Made by a program: the position numbers and the translations under genes. Below the pieces are notes generated by a model. The model worked only from the letters and a program-made list of their open reading frames with translations, was not told the DNA's origin and searched no databases. DNA of 64,000 nt from NCBI GenBank assembly GCA_039105265.1, contig JAPFFF010000001.1, forward strand, positions 5,890,001-5,954,000, written 5' to 3'. Shown here one piece after another: positions 53,069-61,222 of this stretch. How positions within the stretch are numbered: position 1 is the stretch's first letter; each line of letters opens with the position of its first letter. Source of the stretch: Tritrichomonas musculus. Taxonomy: Eukaryota; Parabasalia; Tritrichomonadida; Tritrichomonadidae.

Positions 53069-55198
53069 CTAAAAGAAGTCATCACTATCATTATCGAATT
53101 TAAATTCGTTATTTAGATCAAGAAGATTGAGAGGAATTTGCAATGAATCTTTTAATGGTTGTATTGGTTCGTAATTGTTTTCATCATTATTATTATTTTC
53201 ATCTGTAATCTGCATGTTTTTAATAGCATTACTTATTTCATCATTTTTATTACTCAAAGTTAATCTGAGAGGAAGCTGATCATCTGATTGCTGATTCTCA
53301 TCCAAATACTGATGAGCTTTTTGAAGAAGTTTATCTTTTATATCTTTTCTTTTTTCATCTTCTTTGATTTTTTTGGCGGCGGCCAAATAAGCATTGAAAA
53401 CTCGTTTGACAAGGTTTGCCTCATAAAATTCAATAGCTTTCAATTTTTTCTTTCTTCTTAAAGCAATTTTGTTACATTTCCAATCATTGAAGCAATTTCG
53501 TAATAAATGCAGCTCTGTGTTTTTCTGAACGATAGGAAATTTCATTTTTCTTTCTTTTTTCACTTTTTGAATGGCGATCAAAGATCTTTTCATCAGCAAC
53601 TTGTTGTTAAAACGAATTGCAGTAGCCAATTTATCGTTTTCGATACAAGAAAACTTTCGTCTAATTTTATAGAAATAAATTTTCTTTATAAGAAAATTGT
53701 ATTGATATTTGGCCTCATCTTGGAATAACTTTTTCTGAACAACAGAAAACTTCCATGATTTTAAAACTCTACTTTTCAATTTGTTCAAGTAATGATCTTC
53801 AGCCTTTTGGCATAACAAAGAGAATATTCTTTGATTCTTGACTTTTTCTTCTTCGTTTTTCATTTTATTTTGTCTCTCAATTTTTTGTTTTTGCAACTTT
53901 TTGAGATGGCTCATTCTTTTCCTTTTTTCAGCCTCAATCATCTCTTGTTGGATCTGTTTCTGCTTGATTTTGTCTTTCTTTATTTGAAGCTTGACATTGT
54001 TCACTTTTTGGTCTTTCATCTCTTTGTTTTGCTTGATCATTTCATCCATCTTCGGATCAACTTCAATTGGCGGAACTGGAGGAGGCCTTTTGATCATTTT
54101 TGGCTTTTTTAATTTGACTTTAAGTTGTATAATTGGGTTCTGCAGTTCTTGTTCTCTTTGAATTCTTCTATCAATTTTTAATTGGCATTGACGAGCCCAT
54201 ATCAATAAATATTTCCGTAGAAAAATTTGTTTTTGGTAGATTTCGTTGAGTTCTTCTAGTCTTTTAAGTCGGTTGAAATCTTTAAATCGAGGAAGATTTT
54301 GTTGATCGTTTTTGGCTTGTACCCATCGATGGAAAAATATTTTGAAAAGTAATTCCTTCTTGAATTTCATAAATTCGAAGTTGCAGTTGCGAACTGTATA
54401 CTTATTTTTCCATATAAAAAAGAATTTCTTTTGAATAAAATTGTTGAAAAGATTAATGTTAGTATGAAAATCATTGTTTTCTTCTTCTTCTGTATTTAAT
54501 TTAGTTTTACTAGGCTCTTTAATATCTTTTATCTTTCTTTTATGAGGAATATCTTCGGATATGTAGGTTTCATCTTTTATTTGATCTTTTTTTGTTTCGT
54601 TGGGTTGCGTTCTCTTTTTATGTATTTGATTTATCCTTTTTATTTCTACTTTATTTTCTTGTTTTGATTTAGAAGGGTTAGAAAATTCCGCTTCTATTTC
54701 GTCTAGAAGATTGTTTAAAGTATTTATATCGATTTCTTTTAATTTCTTTCTGTTTTGCATTGGTTTTTTCTTTGAATCTTCCTTTGTTTTTTCTTTTTTG
54801 TTTTCTAATAATAAATCATCGCTTTTGAGTTGATCTAAAAATTCTAAATTGTCATCGCTGATGTTTATATTACTAGATGATTCCGATATTAATCCTTCAT
54901 TTTGTTTTAAAAAGTCGTCTGGATTTGGTTTTGATTGATAGGGAGCAATAACAAGGGTTGAAATTTGGTTTTGTGGATATTTTAGCTTTTTCATATGGAT
55001 ATTTGTGGAAGGAGATGGCTTTTCTATCTTTGTCTTTTTTGGTTTCTTCTTTTCCGAATTTTTATTTGGAGGATATCCAAATTGAACAAGTAAATTTTCT
55101 GCTTGTGAAATTATGTGATCTTCATTGCTTGCATTAAAAGTGTTGTTTTCGTATTTGTTAACAATATGGGAAATAAAATCTGATAAATCATTTTGCAT
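53069..55198 (-). CDS. Lys-rich coiled-coil protein with Sfi1-like Trp motifs, 709 aa
   Basis: The N-terminal third is acidic/basic and disordered. From about residue 255 on there are spaced motifs of the form (L/F)xx(F/W)xxW(K/R/A): FFFIWKNKY, KIFFHRWVQ, KYLLIWARQ, VLKSWKFSV, NCFNDWKCNK. They are separated by long Lys/Gln/Glu helices including a strong coiled coil (about 385-470). This resembles the centrin-binding repeats of Sfi1 and related basal-body proteins, which would place it at the flagellar/centrosomal apparatus. Spacing is irregular and only five or six motifs are seen, so the assignment is tentative. The C terminus is acidic and ends DNDSDDFF. Confidence 0.75.
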   Translation of the reverse strand: MQNDLSDFISHIVNKYENNTFNASNEDHIISQAENLLVQFGYPPNKNSEKKKPKKTKIEKPSPSTNIHMKKLKYPQNQISTLVIAPYQSKPNPDDFLKQNEGLISESSSNINISDDNLEFLDQLKSDDLLLENKKEKTKEDSKKKPMQNRKKLKEIDINTLNNLLDEIEAEFSNPSKSKQENKVEIKRINQIHKKRTQPNETKKDQIKDETYISEDIPHKRKIKDIKEPSKTKLNTEEEENNDFHTNINLFNNFIQKKFFFIWKNKYTVRNCNFEFMKFKKELLFKIFFHRWVQAKNDQQNLPRFKDFNRLKRLEELNEIYQKQIFLRKYLLIWARQCQLKIDRRIQREQELQNPIIQLKVKLKKPKMIKRPPPVPPIEVDPKMDEMIKQNKEMKDQKVNNVKLQIKKDKIKQKQIQQEMIEAEKRKRMSHLKKLQKQKIERQNKMKNEEEKVKNQRIFSLLCQKAEDHYLNKLKSRVLKSWKFSVVQKKLFQDEAKYQYNFLIKKIYFYKIRRKFSCIENDKLATAIRFNNKLLMKRSLIAIQKVKKERKMKFPIVQKNTELHLLRNCFNDWKCNKIALRRKKKLKAIEFYEANLVKRVFNAYLAAAKKIKEDEKRKDIKDKLLQKAHQYLDENQQSDDQLPLRLTLSNKNDEISNAIKNMQITDENNNNDENNYEPIQPLKDSLQIPLNLLDLNNEFKFDNDSDDFF

Positions 55199-55897
55199 TA
55201 ATTAATAAACGCATCAAAATTTTAATATTTTATTTTCAATTTATAAATGGTCGTGCATTAGGAGAACATAGATTATATTGCTTTAACTAAAAAAAATCTG
55301 GAATTAATATATTTTATTTAAAAAATACAACAAAAAATAGTATTTAAAAAGTTTCAAACGAAATTTATCATTCAATAAAGAAAATTGAAAATATAATGGA
55401 ATAAATTTTTGATTTTATTTAATCTAAAATAGAAAAACTAATCAAAAGTACGCAGTGAAAGTTATTCACTTTTTAATTATCTCTAAAAGGTTCGAAATGT
55501 ATATATCAATTTAATATATCATTTGACAGTCCATCATTTTTCTCTCAATTTAATTGACATAAAAATATTTATTTCAATTTTCCAAAATTTTGATTATTTC
55601 TTTTCAATTTCTAAATTATACAAAATGTATTTAATGAGCATTAATCAAAATAATAATAATTATTTGCATATATGTATTATACTATTAAATATCGGGATCA
55701 GTATCAAATTCAATAGGACCGTTAATAGCACTTTCATCCCATCACAAAAGATAAAAATAATCATTTTTTTTTTTACTGATCAGCCAAAGTGGATGAAAGA
55801 AAAGTATTAATATTAAGTCTTTTATTGAAATCTTTCTGCTCTCGGACATCGATTCATGCCAAATAAATTGAAATACTTTTCATATTATTTATTGTAA
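55199..55897. other. A+T-rich spacer
   Basis: No supported gene. A 95-codon plus-strand frame (55523-55810) has Ile/Phe/Asn noise composition. Confidence 0.5.
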
Positions 55898-56120
55898 TTA
55901 TATTTCAAAGATATGGGCAGGACTTTGCGATTCATCAACGAATTTGATATATTTAATGTATTCATCTTTATTTGGTATCTTTTTCATGAGCTGAGCATCG
56001 TTTTTCAAAAAAATTAACAATCTTACCAAAAGTAAGACGATTTTCAGCTTCCTGTGCCCAGTTTTTTTAAAACCAATTCCTTTATTTTCATTGGGACACG
56101 GCCATCCATCTGCGATCTAC
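55898..56120 (-). pseudogene. 3'-end fragment of a TKL-like kinase gene
   Basis: Minus-strand pieces in three successive frames spell the end of a kinase domain and its tail: DGRVPMKIKELVLK, WAQEAENRLTFGKIVNFFEK, then DAQLMKKIPNKDEYIKYIKF and VDESQSPAHIFEI before a stop. The same order (CW-SQE-R-TF-EIV, then EYxKYIKF) is seen in the tandem-kinase relic near 43.0-43.15 kb, so they share ancestry. Nothing upstream of the last kinase subdomain remains. Confidence 0.6.
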
Positions 56121-56243
56121 AAATATATTAAAAAATACGTTATTTTTGAATTTCGACACATATATTAAAAATGCCCAGATTATTTTTAGATTTATATTCA
56201 AAAATTCAAGCAGTTTCAAAATAAAATTTTCAAGAATTATAAC

Positions 56244-57734
56244 ATGTCTTGTTGTTGTGATAGTCAATCAGCATGCGGAATTTTTTTCAATCAAATCCTC
56301 GATTTTGGTTATAGTTGTGGTTCTCTAATTTCAGAAGGCTTAGGGCTTATTCGAACTTTTCAAAGAATCAGCGCTCCACAATCTTTTGTTGCAAAATTAC
56401 ATCCAGATTGTATTAATTGTTTTAACTGGGCCAAAGAATTAGTTGATCTTTTTTTAGGCTTGGTTCGAACAAATCCATTAAATCATTTCGAACATTTTTA
56501 TATTTACACATTTGTTTTACCTTTAACGATATTAATGACTTTTTCATTCATTACAGATGTATACTTTTTTCACTATTGTTTTGTATATGGTCTTTTTTTT
56601 ATATTAGGATTTGGCTTTGCTGCTTTTCAATATGATTATGCTATAGGCTTAATAATTATTGCAGTTCCAGTTGTGATTATTATAATAGGTTTACTTATAC
56701 ATAAATTCAGAGACCCTTGTCATTGTGAATTATGTTGCCTTGACGATTGTAATTGCTTTGCTTTTTTTTTCCCAAATAAAAATCAAAAATACGATAAACT
56801 ACTTGAAAATCCATTATTATATGTAACTTTATGTTTTTGCGGGCCACCAATGCTTTCTTTTTATTTATTTATGATTCCAATAATGATAGATAGAACAAGG
56901 CTCTTAAATACAATTTCAACAATAGTAGGGATCGTTATGGGAATATCTATTTTGATAATGCTTTTTATGTATTTTAATATAATAGATATATTTGATTGTT
57001 GTGATTGTTGTGGTAAGCACAAAAACTGTAATCGTAATTGCAATTGCAAATGTAAGATGAGGATCGACAACATATTAATTTTTCTGACATATATCCTTGC
57101 ATTGTTAATTATTCCATCAACAAATAAATTTTTATCACTAATGTCAGAAAAAAATCAAAAAATATGGACAACAATAGTAAGTTATATTGCTATATCAATT
57201 TTACTTCCAATTGCAATATTTTTTATTTTAATCAGATCGAATCATTCATTGATTAAAAACAAATACAAAAACACCCAAAATTATTTTTATTATATCGAAT
57301 TAATGGACATATTGAGGCAATTTTTTTATGCTATTTCTGCCTATTATGACATCATTTGGTATTGTTTTTTCTCTGAAATTGTATGGGCTGGTTTTATTAT
57401 ATATGCTCGACCTTATCAAAATGAAAGTGATATGTATTTAACCATTGGCAATTGTGGTGTTTTAGTTGCTTCCAACTGTGGAACACTTATTGCAAAATAT
57501 CAAGGAATTCAATTCAATTTGGCAGCATCAATAATATTGGTTTTAATTGCATTATTACCAGCAATTGTTTCAATGCTAGTGTTTTTTATCAAAGATCTTG
57601 ACTTTAATTATAAAAGTGAAGATAATAAAGAAACCTTGGAAAAAATTGGTCGTTTCATTCGAATAGTAACGCCTATTGGATGGCTCTTTTATGGATTAGA
57701 AATACCTTTAATTGCATATTTGTCATCACAATAA
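56244..57734 (+). CDS. Cys-rich multi-pass membrane protein, 496 aa
   Basis: About nine or ten hydrophobic segments alternate with short loops. Two loops are packed with Cys: CHCELCCLDDCNC (about 177-189) and FDCCDCCGKHKNCNRNCNCK (about 251-270). The N terminus MSCCCDSQSACG is also Cys-rich and could be palmitoylated. A late segment IYARPYQNESDMYLTIGN resembles the post-helix region of some polytopic channel-like proteins, but I cannot assign a family. The cysteines may bind metal or be lipidated. It starts at the ATG at 56244, with a TTTTCAAGA initiator-like core about 16 bases before. It lies convergent with the next gene. Confidence 0.8.
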   Translation: MSCCCDSQSACGIFFNQILDFGYSCGSLISEGLGLIRTFQRISAPQSFVAKLHPDCINCFNWAKELVDLFLGLVRTNPLNHFEHFYIYTFVLPLTILMTFSFITDVYFFHYCFVYGLFFILGFGFAAFQYDYAIGLIIIAVPVVIIIIGLLIHKFRDPCHCELCCLDDCNCFAFFFPNKNQKYDKLLENPLLYVTLCFCGPPMLSFYLFMIPIMIDRTRLLNTISTIVGIVMGISILIMLFMYFNIIDIFDCCDCCGKHKNCNRNCNCKCKMRIDNILIFLTYILALLIIPSTNKFLSLMSEKNQKIWTTIVSYIAISILLPIAIFFILIRSNHSLIKNKYKNTQNYFYYIELMDILRQFFYAISAYYDIIWYCFFSEIVWAGFIIYARPYQNESDMYLTIGNCGVLVASNCGTLIAKYQGIQFNLAASIILVLIALLPAIVSMLVFFIKDLDFNYKSEDNKETLEKIGRFIRIVTPIGWLFYGLEIPLIAYLSSQ

Positions 57735-57805
57735 ATAAAAATAAGATATTGTAATCAACTATTTCATTTTTTTAAATGAATTTCAAAAAAAAAAAAAAAA
57801 TTTAA

Positions 57806-58315
57806 TTAATCACTGCGGTACAAACAACATGTAAATATTGTCATTAATATTAGAGCTGTTAAAATTATTCCAAATGAAACTTTTTTACCTTTATGATCCA
57901 AATAATAAATGAAATGTTTTTCTTCATAATCAGATAATTCTCCAGTTAATTCTAAATTACAAATTGGATAAGATTCGTAACGATAATTTTTACATAAGAA
58001 ATTCGGTAATGCATCATGAAACCATACATCGATTCTAATTTCATGAGCGCCTTCATTTATAAATTTTAATTTATATCCATTTTTGAAATAAATTCCAGCC
58101 AACCCTTTACTTGAATCAAAATCTTCAACCAAATTATCACCAGACACTTGCAATAAAAGATCATCTTTGTCTTCCATTTTTCCTAATAAAGTTATTGTTT
58201 CTTCATCAACATAAATTTCAACAACATCAAGAGGTAAAAAATAAAATGTATATGCACCAAACAGATTGCTAAATTGTATTTGGCAGGATGAATAATATAC
58301 TAATAATAAAATCAT
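57806..58315 (-). CDS. single-pass type I membrane protein, 169 aa
   Basis: The signal peptide (MILLLVYYSSCQ) is followed by about 120 extracellular residues with beta-rich pattern and three or four Cys, then a transmembrane helix (SFGIILTALILMTIFTCCLY) and a three-residue tail. The family is not recognised. It stops 72 bases from the stop of the preceding gene (convergent) and its start faces the next gene across 146 bases (divergent), so it may share an upstream region with that similar-looking surface protein at 58462. Confidence 0.72.
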   Translation of the reverse strand: MILLLVYYSSCQIQFSNLFGAYTFYFLPLDVVEIYVDEETITLLGKMEDKDDLLLQVSGDNLVEDFDSSKGLAGIYFKNGYKLKFINEGAHEIRIDVWFHDALPNFLCKNYRYESYPICNLELTGELSDYEEKHFIYYLDHKGKKVSFGIILTALILMTIFTCCLYRSD

Positions 58316-58447
58316 TTTAATTTTTGTTATATTGAATTTTAAAAAAAGAATATAAACAAAATTGAAAAATTATTTGAAATAAATAAAAATGCCCGGATAA
58401 TTTGAAAAGAGATTTTCTTAAGAATCTTTTGAAAATTGAATAAAAAT

Positions 58448-58453
58448 TCATAA
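58448..58453 (+). promoter_or_regulatory. initiator-like TCATAA
   Basis: TCATAA with its A twelve bases before the ATG at 58462; both core and spacing fit the trichomonad initiator. Confidence 0.4.
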
Positions 58454-58461
58454 ATTAACTT

Positions 58462-59526
58462 ATGCTTTTATTTATTGCTCCATTCTTTATAAAATCAAGT
58501 ATAATCGCACACAACTGTAATTTTACCTATGGAAAGTTTGATAATCTTGTGAATGAGTCAATTGATTATATTATTTCATGCCAACATCAAAAAATCATTA
58601 AAATTAATTTATCAAAAATAAATCAAATGAATTCTTTATCAATATATGGTAATACAAACGTTATTATAGAATGTGATAATAAAGTATTAAATAATTTCAC
58701 AGTGAAGATATATAATACTCCAACAATAACTTTTGAAAACTCGTGTTATTTTTTTAATGTTGAAATATATGGTTCCCCTAAAATTCATTTGCATGAGCAT
58801 AGTCATTTTTCGGTTGATACTGTGCATTTATACAATCAAACATATGATTTTCCTTTTTATTACGATGATATCATATATGAAAAAAGTGTTAATAATATTA
58901 ATTTGAAAGAGAATAATGTTGAACAAATAGAGAGTTCGGTTTATGAATGTAATGATGATTTGTTGGAAGGAATATTGAATGATAATTACGTAACAATTAA
59001 ATGTGGCAATTCATTTGAATATACGTTATTATATTCATTTTTTCATAATCATACTTTTCAATTACATCATCAGAATATTATTTTAAAAAACCATTCGTCA
59101 AAAAGGAATACTAGTCAAAGTATAGCAACTGTATTGTCTTCACTTCATTTTAATGGGAAAAAGAATATTAAATTACAAAAATTTGATATTAATGAATTTT
59201 TAAACAATTTTGACATGAACAATAATTCTGATGATATTTGGATTCCTATTACAAATTCCACAAAATCTTTTTATGAAAAGCAAAATGAATATGATCAAGA
59301 TTATTTGTTTGAAACAGGTTTGAGAAAAGTCTGTGAAGAAAACAAATGCTATTATTATTGTTGCGATACAATTAAAGGACCAAGAAATATCATTTATATC
59401 TCTAAAGCAGGCACAATAGTAATTATTGTTGTTATTTTTATTTCAGTAACTGCATTATTGATAGCATTACTTACAATTACATGCATTCGGTTCAAAAAAT
59501 TTAGACAAGTTAATCCAATAAAATAA
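58462..59526 (+). CDS. single-pass type I surface protein, 354 aa
   Basis: Signal peptide MLLFIAPFFIKSSIIA, about 300 extracellular residues with many N-x-S/T sites (NCNFT, NFT, NHT, NHSS, NTS), paired Cys and repeated short beta-strand-like stretches in the first half (SLSIYGNTNVIIE, TITFENSCYFFNVEIYGS) that suggest a small beta-helix or solenoid. A transmembrane helix (about 318-342) and a basic tail ending QVNPIK follow. No catalytic signature; family not recognised. A perfect 70-bp copy of part of this gene (58565-58634) occurs at the window end (63931-64000), so it belongs to a recently duplicated set. Confidence 0.78.
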   Translation: MLLFIAPFFIKSSIIAHNCNFTYGKFDNLVNESIDYIISCQHQKIIKINLSKINQMNSLSIYGNTNVIIECDNKVLNNFTVKIYNTPTITFENSCYFFNVEIYGSPKIHLHEHSHFSVDTVHLYNQTYDFPFYYDDIIYEKSVNNINLKENNVEQIESSVYECNDDLLEGILNDNYVTIKCGNSFEYTLLYSFFHNHTFQLHHQNIILKNHSSKRNTSQSIATVLSSLHFNGKKNIKLQKFDINEFLNNFDMNNNSDDIWIPITNSTKSFYEKQNEYDQDYLFETGLRKVCEENKCYYYCCDTIKGPRNIIYISKAGTIVIIVVIFISVTALLIALLTITCIRFKKFRQVNPIK

Positions 59527-59564
59527 AGTTGAGAGTTTAAACATTTATTTCGATTTGAAATTGA

Positions 59565-59762
59565 AAGATTCAATTCATCTACTTTAAAATCTATAACTAT
59601 TCATTTAGATTTAACAAAGGAATTATTAAACTTTTATTGCAAAGCAAAGTAATTGATTTAAATAAAATTGATGACCAAAATCAAAAGCAATTGATTATGC
59701 TTGATGATGAGGAAATTAAAAAAAATATTTCAGAAATACAAATGATTCTTACAATTATATAA
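59565..59762 (+). pseudogene. ankyrin-like repeat fragment
   Basis: An open stretch with no ATG reads FRFNKGIIKLLLQSKVIDLN and then KIDDQNQKQLIMLDDEEIKK before a stop. KGIIKLLLQSKVIDLN fits the helix-turn-helix and loop of an ankyrin repeat. Only one repeat is left. Likely the 3' tail of a degraded ankyrin gene. Confidence 0.45.
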
Positions 59763-60022
59763 AGAATTTAAATGAATCTTAATGTTATTTATTTATTAGT
59801 ATTTTGTTTTTTGTTTATTTTATCCCTCTTTTAATATGATTACATTTGTTTCATTTGTTAATCACATTAATTCCATTCTGATCACAAAAATAAAGAATAT
59901 ATTAATATGTTCTTTGATATATGAACATAATATTTAATATTAAAAATTTGAAAACGGCAACGAAAATTGAGGGGCAAAGAAAATTTGAACATTCTTTTTG
60001 ATTTAAAATAAAATCAAAAAAA
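59763..60022. other. short spacer before tRNA
   Basis: A+T-rich, no coding. Its end holds the T-run (minus strand) that would terminate the tRNA. Confidence 0.5.
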
Positions 60023-60094
60023 TTCCGATGCAGAGAATCGAACTCTGATCACTTGGGTGTAAACCAAGCGTTCTAACCTTTGAACTACATTGGA
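60023..60094 (-). tRNA. tRNA-Val (anticodon UAC), third gene
   Basis: On the minus strand: acceptor TCCAATG/CATCGGA (one A-C mismatch), D arm GTTC/GAAC around AAAGGTTA, anticodon stem CTTGG/CCAAG with loop TTTACAC (anticodon TAC), T stem CAGAG/CTCTG with TTCGATT, discriminator A. The A box and B box look functional and a seven-T terminator follows. Sequence differs strongly from the two copies at 1.2 and 3.6 kb, apart from the identical anticodon loop, so it is a separate isodecoder. Confidence 0.85.
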
Positions 60095-60433
60095 TTCTTG
60101 TTTATATAAGATCAATAAAGTATTATAAAAATTTAAATATTACCACATTTGGAAATTTTTAAATTAATTTGATAATCGATCTCGATATCAAATATCGAGA
60201 AAAATTTTGATATCAAGAAAAAATTTTCGAAAGTATTCAAATTTTTATGAAATTAAAAATACAAATATATTTACTTATAATAAATTTTAAAAAGTGAAAA
60301 ATGAGAATATATGCTTTATATAAATGATATATTATTTTACAAAGAGAAAAATAAAATCTAATAATGTTTATTAAGTAAAAAATGTCTGATAATGATTGGT
60401 AATCAATAATCGTTATCAAATTTATAACTAATC
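60095..60433. other. A+T-rich spacer with a CGAT/CGAG motif
   Basis: Contains ATCGATCTCGATATC at 60175-60189 followed by an imperfect inverted copy (AATATCGAG), similar to the motifs at 3.1-3.4 kb. No gene. Confidence 0.45.
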
Positions 60434-60561
60434 ATAAAAAGCATTTTTTCAAAGTTTTCGTGATAAACCAAGATTTTCTAATTATTATTATCTCTGATAT
60501 TATAAAATATATGATCATTACAATTTTTGGTAGATATCTAAAATCGGTTTTCTTCATTTAA
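60434..60561 (-). pseudogene. 128-bp copy of the 3' part of the kinase-Sel1 gene
   Basis: Aligns without gaps to 45895-46022 with only a handful of mismatches, in the same orientation. It is a detached fragment of that gene or a close paralogue and has no coding potential on its own. Confidence 0.8.
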
Positions 60562-61202
60562 GGGACCACTATCATATTTTTTTGTAAACATTTCAATATT
60601 GAGAAAACTCATAGAAAAGAAAATTCAATAGTTGTTATCTCGGAAAAAGTTTAAAACTTTACAATTTCACCATTCCGATCATTTTTGTAAAATTTTTACT
60701 CCTTTCAACTTTTAAATTGTTATCGAAAAAAGGGAATAGGCTTAAAAGAAGAATAGAAATAAATGATATGTAATTTATATAATTTATATATACCAAAATA
60801 TAGCAAAAATACTCAAGAAATAATTTTTTTTAAGTCAATTAATTTTGTGAAAACTCATAGAATTTTTAACATCAAATTATTATTTCATCACCATATTTTT
60901 TCTTTTCAATCACACTATTTTCTTACTAATTGTTTCTCAATCAACTTTTTTTCTCAATCAAATTCTTTTTCTCAATAACAATCATTTTCTTAATCACAAT
61001 AGTTTTCTCAACGGCCAGAATTATGTAGGCAATACATATTCAATGCATTTTTTATGGAACTATATAAGGTTAACATTAGCCTTAACAGCCATGGGAGGGG
61101 AAAAAAATTTTTTTATATAACTTTTTGAAATAATAAAAACGTACATAAAAAGTCACTTTGAAATTCAATGAAATGTAGATGAATTTTTGTTGGATAAATA
61201 TT
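60562..61202. other. spacer upstream of the GTPase-kinase gene
   Basis: A+T-rich, with a plus-strand low-complexity Phe/Ser/Gln run (60890-60990) from repeated TTTTCTCAATCA-like sequence. No supported gene. Confidence 0.5.
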
Positions 61203-61208
61203 TCAATA
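61203..61208 (+). promoter_or_regulatory. initiator-like TCAATA
   Basis: TCAATA with its A eighteen bases before the ATG at 61223. The same hexamer stands before the genes at 4069 and 5669. It supports the short first exon proposed here. Confidence 0.4.
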
Positions 61209-61222
61209 GTTTATTAAATTTC

